Positions 19,692-30,030 of a DNA stretch of 64,000 bases are shown here, in pieces (the stretch's first letter is position 1; each line of letters starts with the position of its first letter). This stretch comes from Crocinitomicaceae bacterium (lineage in GTDB: Bacteria > Bacteroidota > Bacteroidia > Flavobacteriales_D > Crocinitomicaceae), in NCBI GenBank assembly GCA_016719925.1, contig JADJYC010000015.1, positions 14,838 to 78,837 on the forward strand, in the 5' to 3' direction. A model generated the notes under the pieces. It was not told the origin of the DNA. It ran no database searches and saw nothing but the letters and a program-made list of their open reading frames with translations. The position numbers were made by a program, and so were the translations under genes.

Positions 19692-21314
19692 CTACCCCAA
19701 AAACGGATACCGGTAATCCACCGGAGAAACAAACGTCTCTTTTATTGTTCTTGCAGAAACCCAGCGAATCAAATTCAAATAAGAACCTGCTTTATCATTT
19801 GTACCTGATGCACGGGCGCCACCAAATGGTTGCTGCCCCACAACTGCACCTGTTGGTTTATCGTTGATGTAAAAATTACCGGCTGAATTTTCCAATTTTT
19901 TGCTGGCAAAATCAATGGCATATCTGTCTTGCGAATAAACTGCACCGGTTAATGCGTATTCAGATGTTTTGTCAAGCAATTCAAGTGCCTGTTCAAATTC
20001 ATTTTCAGGATAAACATAAATTGTCATAACCGGTCCAAAAATTTCTTCACACATGGTTCTGAAATTTGGATTTGTGGTAACGATAACCGTTGGTTCAATG
20101 AAATACCCTTTTGATTTATCGTAATTTCCACCGGCTACAATTTTTGCATCGTCGCGTTTTTTAGCGTAGTCAATAAATTCAGCAATCTTATCAAATGCTT
20201 TTTCAGAAATTACTGCGTTGATGAAATTTCCAAAATCTTCCGGTGATCCCATTTTAAATGATTTCAAATCGGTAACAACCCCGTCAATTACTTCCTGTGC
20301 AATGTTTGAAGGAAGATAGGCGCGAAGCCGCTGAACATTTTTGCCCCTGGAATTCAAATGCACCTCTTGAAATTGCAGTTGCAACTTGAGCAGCGTGTGA
20401 TGATTTATGAGCAATGATAAAATCTTTACCTCCTGTTTCACCAACAATTCGCGGATACGATTTATAGATATCAATATTTTTTCCAATTTCTTTCCAGATA
20501 TTTTTGAATACCCCGGTTGAACCTGTAAAATGAATTCCTGCAAAATCTGGATGTTTTAAAATAACTCCTGCAGTCTGACCATCACCGTCACCATGTTTAC
20601 AACACCATCCGGTAAACCGGCTTCTTTGAAAATTTCCATGATGATTTGCGCAGAATAAATTTGTGTTTCTGCCGGTTTCCACACCACAACATTTCCCATC
20701 AATGCAGGAGCAGCACTTAGATTTGCAGCAATGGAAGTAAAGTTAAACGGTGTCAAAGCAAACACAAATCCTTCCAAAGGACGATACTCCAAACGATTCC
20801 ACATTCCTGCGTTTGATCCCGGCTGATCATGATAAATCTGCTGTGCGTAAGCCACATTGAATTTGAAAAAATCTATTAACTCACATGCAGCATCAATTTC
20901 TGCCTGCATGGAATTTTTTGACTGACACAGCATGGTAGCTGCATTCATTTTATCTCTGTAAGGACCGGCTAATAAATCTGCAGCCTTCAGAAATACCGCT
21001 GCACGATGTTCCCAGGGTAAATCCGCCCATTTTTGTCTTGCCGCCAGAGCAGCGTTGATCGCTTCTGTAACATGTTTTGCTTCACCGTGATTATAAAATC
21101 CAAGAACTTTTTTGTGATCATGCGGTGGTGCCATTTTACGCTTGTCATTGGTGCGCACTTCTTTTCCACCGATATACATTGGAACATCAATGGGTTCCTG
21201 ATTGTACATCTCTTTGTATTTAGCAAGAAGACTCGATTTTTCTGGTGAATTGGGTGCATACCCTTTTACCGGTTCATTGGATGGAACAGGAACTTTATAA
21301 ATTGCGTTTGGCAT
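19692..21314 (-). CDS. pruA: L-glutamate gamma-semialdehyde dehydrogenase, two lesions
   Basis: Three frames combine into a 541-aa enzyme, the usual length of the stand-alone P5C dehydrogenase. Visible hallmarks are PFNFTSIAANL (Rossmann entry), WKPAET, FTGSTGVF, the general base in VGETGGKD (~residue 288), the catalytic Cys in GQKCSAASR (~323) and the C-terminal GGARASGTNDKAG. One lost G near 20597 and a two-base contraction of a CGCGC stretch near 20330 cause the breaks. The enzyme oxidises glutamate semialdehyde from proline breakdown to glutamate with NAD+. No proline dehydrogenase is adjacent. Confidence 0.95.
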
Positions 21315-21386
21315 AGAATTGACTTTTGATTCTACACCAAAATTAACAAAAAAACAGTAGGGGAAAGGTGACTTTGGATACCGGAA

Positions 21387-21773
21387 TTAATTCATCTTCA
21401 GTTTAGCCACCAGTTCAAATCTTGGAACTTCAACTTTGAAAAGTTGTTTTGTATCAGTACGTTCAAATATGTAATGTCCTTTCATATAGCCGATTTCTGA
21501 ATGCAGATCACAACCTGAAACGTAAACATGTTTCTGACCTGAAGCAAGAATTGGCTGCTCACCAACTACACCTTCACCCTGAACTTCACGTGCAGGATTG
21601 AGAGAATCAAATATGTGCCAGTATCTTGATTTTAATTGAACATCAAACGTGTTTTTGTTTTCAATAACAATTCTGTAATTGAAAAAGAATAAACCATTTT
21701 CAACATTCGAAAGATCTTTTCTGTAAAGAGTCTCTACGCTTATTTTTACACCGGATGTTAATGCTGTAGTCAT
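21387..21773 (-). CDS. apaG: ApaG-domain protein
   Basis: A protein of 128 aa; the whole length is an ApaG beta-sandwich with FNYRIVIENKN, SRYWHIFDS, the Gly-rich VQGEGVVGEQP and the GYMKGHYIF loop. ApaG proteins are linked genetically to Co2+/Mg2+ handling, though their molecular role is unsettled. Independent unit with about 190 nt of upstream non-coding DNA. Confidence 0.95.
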   Translation of the reverse strand: MTTALTSGVKISVETLYRKDLSNVENGLFFFNYRIVIENKNTFDVQLKSRYWHIFDSLNPAREVQGEGVVGEQPILASGQKHVYVSGCDLHSEIGYMKGHYIFERTDTKQLFKVEVPRFELVAKLKMN

Positions 21774-21960
21774 CGTTGCAAATTTAATGAAAGGATTTAA
21801 TCAGGTCGCCCGGTTTATAATCCTTCTTATTCAATAACGCATGAGATTGAATTTTAGTTGGTGAGTAACCGTGTTAAATTTTATTAACATGCTGCGCATT
21901 CAGTGTACAAACCTAATGCAATGAGTTGATGATTAGAAATTTAAATAGATGTGCAATGAA

Positions 21961-23271
21961 TTATTTCACAATCTTTCCAACCAGGTCATAGTGGTCAGCA
22001 GACTCAATTTTTACTTTTTTGAACTGACCAATTAAAGATTTATCAGCACCCTGAATAATCACTTCATTATCTACTTCTGGTGAATCAAACTCTGTGCGTC
22101 CCAATGTATAGTCGCCTTCTGTTTTGTCAAAAAGTACTTTAAAAGTTTTTCCTACTTTCTTCTGATTGAGTTCGTATGAAATACCTGATTGTAATTCCAT
22201 GATTGCATCCGCACGTTCTTGTTTTACTTTTTGAGGTACATCATCTTTTAATGCATACGCAGATGTATTTTCTTCATGTGAATAAGTGAAAATTCCCAAC
22301 CGTTCAAATCTGGATCTTTCAACCCATTCATACATTTCCTGAAAATCTTTTTCTGTTTCACCCGGGAATCCTGAAATCAATGTTGTACGGATACCTATTT
22401 CCGGTAATTTTTCTCTGATTGAATTTACAAGAGCTTCTGTTTTCTCTCTGGTAGTTCCGCGTTTCATGGCGGTCAGAATTTTTGTTGAACCGTGCTGCAA
22501 TGGCATATCCAGATAATTGCAGACGTTGCTTCTGTTTTTCATCACGTCCAGAACATCCATCGGAAATCCAGTTGGAAAAGCATAATGCAGACGAATCCAT
22601 TCAATTCCTTTAATGTCTGAAAGTTTATCAACCAGCTCTGCCAGATTTCTTTTTTTGTAGATATCCAAACCGTAATAAGTCAAATCCTGCGCAATTAAAA
22701 TCAGTTCTTTTACGCCTTGATTTGCCAATGAATTTGCATTTGAGATGAGTTGTTCCATTGGAGTAGAGACATGCTTACCTCTCATCAGTGGAATTGCACA
22801 AAAAGAACAAGGCCGGTCACATCCTTCTGCAATTTTAAAATAAGCATAGTGTGATGGTGTTGTAAGAAGTCTTTCTCCAACTAATTCTTTTTTATAATCT
22901 GCCTTTAATGTTTTTAATAATCTGGGCAGATCTCTTGTTCCAAAATAACCGTCTACTTCCGGTATTTCTTTTTCAAGATCTGTTTTATACCGCTCACTCA
23001 AACAACCTGTGACATAGACTTTATTCACCAACCCCTGCTGCTTTGCTTCGGCGTAACGGATAATGGTATCAATGGATTCCTGCTTTGCGTTTTCAATAAA
23101 TCCGCAGGTATTGATAATTACAATTTCTGAATCATCGTGTTTCGATTCATGCTCAACAGTGAACTTATTCGCTTTTAATTGCGCCATCATCACTTCAGAG
23201 TCGAAAATATTTTTCGAACATCCGAGCGTAACCACATTGACTTTATTTTTTTTAAGCGTTTTTGTTTTCAC
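21961..23271 (-). CDS. rimO: Ribosomal protein S12 methylthiotransferase RimO
   Basis: A protein of 436 aa. The N-terminal MTTase domain has three Cys for the auxiliary cluster (LGCSKN, TCGFI, TGCLSER). The radical-SAM motif is CDRPCSFC. A C-terminal TRAM domain contains KTFKVLFDKTEGDYTLGRTE. RimO adds a methylthio group to a conserved Asp of ribosomal protein S12. ftsY lies 24 nt upstream, and rimO is the last gene of the ribosomal-protein/ftsY cluster on this strand. Confidence 0.97.
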   Translation of the reverse strand: MKTKTLKKNKVNVVTLGCSKNIFDSEVMMAQLKANKFTVEHESKHDDSEIVIINTCGFIENAKQESIDTIIRYAEAKQQGLVNKVYVTGCLSERYKTDLEKEIPEVDGYFGTRDLPRLLKTLKADYKKELVGERLLTTPSHYAYFKIAEGCDRPCSFCAIPLMRGKHVSTPMEQLISNANSLANQGVKELILIAQDLTYYGLDIYKKRNLAELVDKLSDIKGIEWIRLHYAFPTGFPMDVLDVMKNRSNVCNYLDMPLQHGSTKILTAMKRGTTREKTEALVNSIREKLPEIGIRTTLISGFPGETEKDFQEMYEWVERSRFERLGIFTYSHEENTSAYALKDDVPQKVKQERADAIMELQSGISYELNQKKVGKTFKVLFDKTEGDYTLGRTEFDSPEVDNEVIIQGADKSLIGQFKKVKIESADHYDLVGKIVK

Positions 23272-23295
23272 GTTGAATCTGTTTTTTTCTGAAGA

Positions 23296-24248
23296 TTAAT
23301 TAAAAAGTGAATCGACAAATTCTGTTTTATTGAATACCTGGAGATCTTCAATTCCTTCACCCACTCCAATATATTTTACCGGAATTTTCATCTGATCAGA
23401 AATTCCGATTACAACACCTCCTTTTGCAGTACCGTCTAATTTGGTAACAGCAAGTGCATTAATTTCTGTTGCCAGTGAAAATTGTTTTGCCTGTTCGTAT
23501 GCATTTTGTCCGGTTGAACCATCAAGCACCAGCAGAATTTCATGCGGTGCACCCGGAATTACTTTGGACATTACTTTTTTGATCTTGGAAAGTTCATTCA
23601 TCAGGTTCACTTTGTTGTGTAATCTGCCTGCTGTGTCAATTATCACCACATCCATGCCTTGTGATTTACCGGATTGCACCGTGTCAAACGCCACTGCAGC
23701 AGGATCAGCACCCATACCTTGTTGAACAATTGGTACTCCAACGCGTTGTGACCAGATGATCAACTGATCAACTGCCGCAGCCCTGAACGTATCAGCTGCG
23801 CCAAGCATTACTTTTTTTCCTGATTTCTTTAACTGATTGGAAAGCTTTCCGATTGTTGTTGTTTTTCCTACACCATTCACTCCAACAACCATAATAACAT
23901 ATGGTTGTTCAGCAGTGTCAGGAATTTTAAATTCAACTTCATCACTGTTATTGTTTTCAGCAAGCAGCTGAACAATCTCATCTCTCAGAATGGCATTGAG
24001 TTCAGATGTTGAAACAAATTTGTCTTTGGCAACGCGTGTCTCAATTCTTTTGATAATTTTTAAAGTGGTTTCTACACCTACGTCAGAAGTGATCAGTATC
24101 TCTTCCAGTTCATCCAAAACTTCATCATTGATTGTAGATTTACCTAAAACCGAATGTGTGAGTTTAGAAAGAAATGACTGTTTGGTCTTTTCCAGACCTT
24201 TGTCAAGACTTTGTTTTTTTCTTTGGAAAAGAGATTGAAAATACCCAT
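23296..24248 (-). CDS. ftsY: Signal recognition particle receptor FtsY, N-terminal frameshift
   Basis: The NG domain is complete: Walker A GVNGVGKTTTIGKL, DTFRAAA, DTAGR, TKLDGTAKGG and the final GVGEGIEDLQVF. The true start is ATG 24248 (MGIFNLFSKEKK); one A is lost from a run of eight (forward T-run 24212-24218), which shifts the frame. Restored length is 317 aa. The acidic A domain is short, as is usual in Bacteroidota. FtsY is the membrane receptor that docks ribosome-SRP complexes at SecYEG and is essential, so the lesion must be an artefact. Confidence 0.96.
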
Positions 24249-24258
24249 ATATGAAAAT

Positions 24259-24290
24259 TAAAAAAGCTCCTTCCAGCAAAGGAAGAAGCT
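24259..24290 (-). terminator. Terminator of the small ribosomal-protein operon
   Basis: On the minus strand AGCTTCTTCC (24290-24281) pairs with GGAAGGAGCT (24274-24265) apart from one G-T pair, followed by six T. It lies between DUF4295 and ftsY. Confidence 0.85.
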
Positions 24291-24315
24291 ATTCATAATG
24301 TTTTCAGAACCGAGA

Positions 24316-24471
24316 TTAGTTTTTAGCAAACCACTCAGAAACTTTATCGTTGTGTACAACTTCTTCTTTAAAGCTGTATGCACCGGTTTTAGGATTCTTA
24401 ACCATTTTCACACATTTAGTGTGCTCTTTTCCTCCTCCGGTTTGTAATGACGCAACTACTTTCTTAGCCAT
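24316..24471 (-). CDS. DUF4295 small basic protein
   Basis: A 51-aa ORF from ATG 24471: starts MAKKVVASLQTGGGKEHTK and ends VSEWFAKN. It is the Bacteroidota-specific DUF4295 family, always found beside rpmG and rpmB and probably ribosome-associated. Eight nt downstream of rpmG and followed by the terminator at 24259-24290. Confidence 0.93.
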   Translation of the reverse strand: MAKKVVASLQTGGGKEHTKCVKMVKNPKTGAYSFKEEVVHNDKVSEWFAKN

Positions 24472-24479
24472 GACTCAAA

Positions 24480-24665
24480 TTATTTAATCTCTTTATGAAC
24501 TGTATATTTTTTCAATACCGCATTGTATTTTTTCAATTCAATACGATCAGGGGTATTCTTACGGTTTTTAGTGGTGATATAACGGGATGTTCCCGGCTGA
24601 CCACTTGCTTTGTGCTCTGTACACTCCAGAATAACCTGAATTCTGTTTCCTTTTGACTTTGCCAT
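24480..24665 (-). CDS. rpmG: 50S ribosomal protein L33
   Basis: A protein of 61 aa: MAKSKGNRIQVILECTEHK, then TSRYITTKNRKNTPDRIELK. This is the cysteine-free form of L33 apart from the single Cys in LECTEH. Located between rpmB and DUF4295 in the normal order. Confidence 0.97.
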   Translation of the reverse strand: MAKSKGNRIQVILECTEHKASGQPGTSRYITTKNRKNTPDRIELKKYNAVLKKYTVHKEIK

Positions 24666-24684
24666 TGTTTCTTAATTTATCGGA

Positions 24685-24840
24685 TTATACCAGACCGTTC
24701 GCTCTCGCTTCTTTCAGGCAGGCTGAAATTCCTTTTTTATTTATTGTTCTTAAACCCGCTGTACTTACTTTCAATGTAACGTATGCATTTTCTTCAGGAA
24801 CGAAGAATTTTTTAGTTACAAGATTCGGATAAATGTTAAA
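24685..24840 (-). pseudogene. rpmB: 50S ribosomal protein L28, N-terminus and start codon missing
   Basis: The last 51 residues are clear: FNIYPNLVTKKFFVPEEN, then TLKVSTAGLRTINKKG and EARANGLV. A normal L28 has about 26 more residues at the N-terminus (the GKR...GNNVSHS-type start). Upstream of 24840 the same frame has no ATG and meets TAG within about 40 nt, and no other frame encodes the missing part. About 75-80 bp seem to be deleted here. Because L28 is normally essential, this suggests a local assembly deletion or another intact copy. Confidence 0.85.
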
Positions 24841-24956
24841 CTCTATAAAGTCTGGCCAAAAAATCGGAGTGCAAAGTAACTAACTTTTTTACGGTTTTAC
24901 AAATAATTCTGAAAAAAATCCAAAAAATGATCGTGATCCTCCTGTTTTCAATGGTA

Positions 24957-26191
24957 TTAATCGATTTTAAGAATGACTCTTCTCAAAAAATTCAAAGCAT
25001 AAACAACAGTCAGCTCGATATTCCGCTCACGGTTGTGCTTGAATAAGAAGTTTTTGGAATAAATTTTATCAGGTGCTGCAATTGCTATCCAAACTGTTCC
25101 TACAGGTTTTTCAATGGTTCCCCATCTGGACCTGCAATTCCCGAAGTGGCAATACAATAATCGGTATTCAAAATTCTTCTGCCTTTTACCGCCATTTCTT
25201 CTACCGTTTGCTGACTCACAGCCCCATATTTTTCAATAGTTTCAGGATTAACGTCAGCCATTTTTTCCTTAGCTGCATTAGCGTATGTGATAACTGAACC
25301 CTGAAAATAATCTGAAGAACCGGGAACAGAAACAATCCTTGCGGACAATGCGCCGCCTGTGCAACTTTCAATAGTACTTAAAGTTTTACCGCGGTTTCTT
25401 AAAAGTTGACCGATAACAGACTCCAGCGTTTCACTTTCAGTACCAAAACACAATGCCTGAAATCTCATTTGCCATGCTGAAATCTGATTCTGAATAACCT
25501 GACTTTGATTTTTTGATCCGGTCAGTCTGATTTTTACTATTCCAGGTGAAGGCAGGTAAGCCAATGAAATATTCTGATTGCGGCAGTTTTTTTCATCTTC
25601 TGCTATCTCCATTGATAGTTGTGATTCTCCAATTCCCTGAAATAAAATTGTTTTATGATAGAATTCCTGAATTCCAAACTCTGAAATCAGCATCGGAATA
25701 ATTTTTTCCATTAAACCTTTCATCTCATAGGGCACACCCGGCAGAGAAATCACAGATTTACCATTCAGTTTAAACCACATGCCGCTAGCTGTTCCCAGAT
25801 CATTTTCAACAATAAATGCTTTATCCGGCAGCATGGCCTGAAGGTGGTTTACTTCTAAAAAAGGTTTTTTGGCCGACTCAAACATCCGTTTTACTTTTTC
25901 AAGAATGTTTGGGTAAAGAATTAGCTGCTGATTAAAATACTCCGTTAAGGTGGATTTGGTAATGTCGTCCTGCGTTGGTCCAAGTCCGCCTGTAATTATA
26001 ACCAGTTCAGATTTTGCCAACTCTCTGTCCAGAGATTCTTTTATTAATTCAGCTTTATCAGATATACTGATGATTTCCTGAATGCTGATACCGGTTGTAT
26101 AAAGTTGCTGTGCTATCCAGGCCGAGTTGGTATCAATTGTCTGGCCAACCAGAATTTCATCGCCGATAGTAATTATGGAAGCTTTTGTCAT
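24957..26191 (-). CDS. cinA: CinA family protein (competence/damage-inducible), one frameshift
   Basis: From ATG 26191 (MTKASIITIGDEILVGQ) the N-terminal MoCF/CinA domain has TGGLGPTQDD and SLPGVPYEMKGLM. The C-terminal nicotinamide-nucleotide amidase domain has ESCTGGALSARI and SGIAGPDG. A G lost from the four-base run at 25120-25123 breaks the end; the second frame continues GTIEKPVGTVWIAIA to the stop at 24957. Restored length is 411 aa. CinA hydrolyses NMN and/or ADP-ribose and recycles pyridine nucleotides. Upstream ATG-like starts (26248) are less likely because conservation begins at 26191. Confidence 0.95.
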
Positions 26192-26265
26192 GAAGTGTAA
26201 ATTTGGTATTGTCTTTGCAACTGGCAAAGAAATTGCTAAGTTTGACAAAATAAAAATGCTGAAAG

Positions 26266-27008
26266 ATGAAAATGAAATTTATTTTAATGTTTGGTCTTGG
26301 ATTGATTCTGACAAGTTGTGTGCTTGAAGAAATCGCCTCTGACGTTATAACAACCGGAACAGGAACAGGGACAACTGCTGCGCCAGCATTAACGAATGAA
26401 GAAGTTATTGCCGGCTTGAAAGAAGCATTAACAATTGGCATTAAAAAAGGTGCAGAGATGGCTTCAGTGACGGATGGTTTTTTCAAGAATGATATGATTA
26501 AAATTCCATTTCCTCCGGAAGCAAATGATTTGAAAGAAAAAGCTATAGAGTGGGGGATGCAGGCTAAAGTGGATGAAATTATTTTGACATTGAACCGCGC
26601 TGCAGAAACTGCTTCTCAGAAAGCTTCACCAATATTTGTTGATGCAATCACAAATATGAGTATCAGTGATGGATTTGAAATTTACATGGTTCAGATTCAG
26701 CAGCTACCATGTATCTTATCAAAACAACCACTCAACCCCTTACCACTGCTTTTATGCCGGTTGTAAAAGAGGCTATTGAAACAGTTGAGTTAACAAAATA
26801 CTGGAATCCGCTGGCTACAAAATACAACCAGACTACTAAACTGACAGGTAAGCCAGAAATTAATCCGGATCTTGATAAATATGTTACTGACAGAGCGATT
26901 ACAGGCCTGTTTTACCTTGTTAAACAAGAAGAGAAAAAAATCAGATTGGATCCTGTAGCGCAGGTTACTGATCTGCTGAAAAAGGTATTCGGAAGTCTGT
27001 TGAAATAG
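26266..27008 (+). CDS. DUF4197 lipoprotein, one frameshift
   Basis: The signal has a lipobox (LILTSC). The body matches DUF4197: LTNEEVIAGLKEALTIGIKKG, IKIPFPPEA, LNRAAETAS, then after a lost T near 26682 ATMYLIKTTTQPL and the C-terminal DRAITGLFYLVKQEE with an RLDPVAQVTDLLKKVFG end. Restored length is 247 aa. A periplasmic or outer-membrane lipoprotein of unknown function, divergent from cinA. Confidence 0.88.
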
Positions 27009-27027
27009 ACCCTGCTAAAATATTTAT

Positions 27028-27062
27028 AACCTGAATCCTAACTCGATTCAGGTTATTTTTTT
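27028..27062 (+). terminator. Intrinsic terminator of the DUF4197 gene
   Basis: AACCTGAATC (27028-27037) pairs perfectly with GATTCAGGTT (27045-27054), followed by ATTTTTTT. Confidence 0.93.
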
Positions 27063-27169
27063 ACCTTTACTCAACTGCTAAATTTAATTTCTTTCAAAAT
27101 AATGACCCTGGAAGCTACAACCTTTAGTGTCTTTATTACGTATTAATTTGCAGGTGAAATTTGTGAATT

Positions 27170-27478
27170 ATGAAGAGTTTCGTATTTGTTTTCTTGATAC
27201 TGATTGGTTCTGTTGTCATAGCACAAGAGCAAAGTTTTCACTATAAATTTAAGCTGGATGGTGTAATTGATCTTCCTACAGCTAAAGAAATCAAAGATCC
27301 TTTGCGTGCAAAATTCCTTTGTTATACGGTATATGATGATGTCGCCCAACAGTTCGATTTTGTATCAACAGTGAATGTGAATGAAAATCAATTGCAGCAA
27401 TATCTGGATGATTACGGATATGTAATTACAGAATTTCAAAAACTGCCCGTTGTTACACAAATTAATAATGAAAAATGA
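27170..27478 (+). CDS. Small secreted hypothetical protein
   Basis: A protein of 102 aa with a signal peptide (MKSFVFVFLILIGSVVIAQ). The mature part is about 83 aa with alternating hydrophobic strands (FDFVSTVNVNENQLQQYL). Its stop overlaps the ATG of the next gene by 4 nt (ATGA), so the pair is co-translated. No family recognised. Confidence 0.75.
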   Translation: MKSFVFVFLILIGSVVIAQEQSFHYKFKLDGVIDLPTAKEIKDPLRAKFLCYTVYDDVAQQFDFVSTVNVNENQLQQYLDDYGYVITEFQKLPVVTQINNEK

Positions 27479-28856
27479 AGATGATTATTAAAAAAATTAA
27501 TTTCATTCTTTTTTTGGCAGGATCGTTCTTTTGTGGGGTATCTTTTGCACAAACAGATCCTTCTGACGGTTGTACTGGAGTTCCTTCTCTATCCGTTAAT
27601 TCTACTTGTGTAGCCAATAATTACACATTGAACGGTACTTATTCTAACGGTGCTCTGATTGCAGCTTCCTGCAATGGAAACTCTGACCGAGATGACGGCT
27701 GGTATTCATTTACTGCCACCGGAACAACAACTGATATAGATCTTACCGGTAATCGTGATCATACGCTTGCAGTTTGGTCAGCCTGTGCCGGTGGTACAGA
27801 ATTGGCCTGGTGATTATGCCACTGCCGGTAATGTTGCATCAATTTCAATGACAACGGTAATTGGCAACAACTTACTATGTTCAGGTTTGGAGAAACTCAA
27901 GCAACAACGGATCTTCAATGACCGGAACAATCTGTATCCATGATCCGATTGTTCAGTCTACTGATTGTTCATCGTCTGTGCAGGTTTGTTCAAATACAGC
28001 TTTTCCCGGAAACAGCAGCGGCTTTGGAACACAGGAATTAAATGCAACAAACCGCGGATGCCTTAATGGTAATGAGCATCAGTCTTCCTGGTATCTGGTT
28101 TCAATAGGAACTGATGGAACGTTTCAAATGATGATTTCTCCAACAGTGGGTTCCGATGATTATGATTTTGCAGTATGGGGCCCTGCTTCAGCCTGTCCTC
28201 CAGCCGGCGCACCTATACGATGCTCATATTCAGGAACAACTGGCAATACGGGAATTAATACCGGTTTAAATGGTGCTGAATCACCTCAGACATCAGAAGG
28301 TTCAGGTGGAAATAAATATGTAGATGATTTAACTGTTGCTGCAGGTGATGTTTATCTGATCTGTATAGATAATTTTAATTCAACTACCACAACATTTAAC
28401 CTGACATTTGGTGGTTCGGCCGGAATATCTTGTGTACCCCTGCCAGTGGAGCTGATAGAATTTACAGCAGAAAATGTTAATGGAGTAAATGTGGTTGAGT
28501 GGGTGACCAAGTCAGAATCAAACAGCGATTATTTTACCTTGCAAAGAAGTGATGATGGTGAAAACTGGCAGGACATAGTTATTTCAGATGCAGCCGGTAA
28601 TTCAAATTCTGAATTGAAATATACTTTCAGAGATTATTATACGAATGCTTCATGGTTGTATTATCAGTTGTGGCAGACAGATTTTGATGGTTTGGTTACA
28701 AACCTTGGAATTGTTGCAGTTAATAACGGTGAAGACGAAGTTCAACTGGTAAAAATAATCAATCTGATGGGTGAAGAAGTGGATGAAAACTATCCGGGAA
28801 TTCAGGTTTATATTTACAGTGACGGGTCATCTGTTAAACGGATGAAACAATACTGA
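27475..28856 (+). CDS. T9SS-type secreted protein, two frameshifts
   Basis: A signal peptide (LFLAGSFFCGVSFAQ) is followed by two beta-sandwich modules resembling pre-peptidase-like domains (DGWYSFTATGTTTDIDL and SSWYLVSIGTDGTFQM with YDFAVWGP). A segment CVPLPVELIEFTAE and VVEWVTKSESNSDYF follows, very common ahead of T9SS C-terminal domains, and the end is KIINLMGEEVDEN...SDGSSVKRM. Here both lesions look like single insertions, an extra G near 27806 and an extra A near 27860. Restored length is 459 aa. Probably surface-bound; no enzymatic motif. Confidence 0.8.
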
Positions 28857-28889
28857 TCAGCTCTCCTTTTATTTTTTTAGTTTAGTACC

Positions 28890-30030
28890 GTGAAAATTCT
28901 TTTTGTCACGGATGGTCTTTTCCCCTTTGTAATCGGAGGAATGCAAAAGCATTCCACTATGCTGATTAACGAACTCGCAAAACAAGGATGCGCGTTGACT
29001 GTTATACATCCTGGTGGAAAAGAATTCAATGAATCAGCGCTGGAAAAAACATTTTCTGAGTACTCTAAAATTGAATTTATTTTGATTCCCTTTCCTCGAT
29101 TCAAAAAAATTCCGGGGCATTATATCCGGGAGAATAAAGTTTATTCCAAAAACATATTTGAATACTTAAACACTGCAATTAAGCATTTTGATATCATTTA
29201 TTGTCAGGGTTTAACGGGATATTATTTTGTGTTACACAAACAGCTGAATCAACCGGTTGTAATCAATTTACATGGATATGGTGAATATTTTACTCCCCCT
29301 TCTATTAAACTGAGATTGCAATATGCGATGCTGAGGCCAATAATGACAAAAATTTCATTAAATGCGGATTATGTGTATTCATTCGGGGGACGCATTACAG
29401 ACCTGCTTATCTCTCTGGGTATAAAAAGAAATAGAATTCTTGAACAAATCAATGGAATAGAAAAATCATATATCACTGAAAATGTTTCAGCAACAAACCG
29501 TGATTGTATAAAATTTGTATATATAGGAAGAAATGAAAGAAGAAAAGGGATTGACGAGATTATTTTGGCGGTTAAAATATTGAATCTGAAATTTTCTGAA
29601 AATTCGAATTTCATTTTATTGGTGAAGGCACGAAGTTGATTCCACTCAAGTTTGAAAATGTTTTTCTACATGGTCAGAAATCTGATCTAAAAGAGATTTG
29701 TTCAATTATTGATGAATGTGATTGCATTGTACTTCCTAGTTATGCTGAGGAATGCCTATGGTAATCATTGAAGCAATGGCAAGAGGACTTGTTGTAATAG
29801 CTTCTGACGTAGGCGCTACCCGTGAATTAATCAAGAAAAACGGTTTTTTACTTAACGCTCCGGCAGACCTTCAATCAGCTATGGAAAAACTTCTGATGGC
29901 ATCAGATATTGAATTGATTCAAATGAAAAATAATTCTCTGAAACTGGTCAATGAAAAGTATAATTTGCAACACATGACTGACAGCGTAATTCAGGACTTC
30001 AAATTAATATTAAATTCAAAAATTATCTAA
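28890..30030 (+). CDS. Glycosyltransferase family 4 protein, two frameshifts
   Basis: Starts GTG (MKILFVTDGLFPFVIGGMQKH). The N-terminal half has VVINLHGYGEYF. The C-terminal half has VYIGRNERRKGIDEI, then GEGTKLIPL, VLPSYAEGMPMVIIEAMA and IASDVGATRELI, the GT-B/GT4 donor-binding signature with the E-x7-E pair. Lost bases near 29610 (C) and 29752 (G) split it. Restored length is 380 aa. Likely transfers a sugar from a nucleotide donor in surface polysaccharide or glycolipid synthesis. It stands alone, without other polysaccharide genes, and converges on pheT with an 8-nt overlap. Confidence 0.88.
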
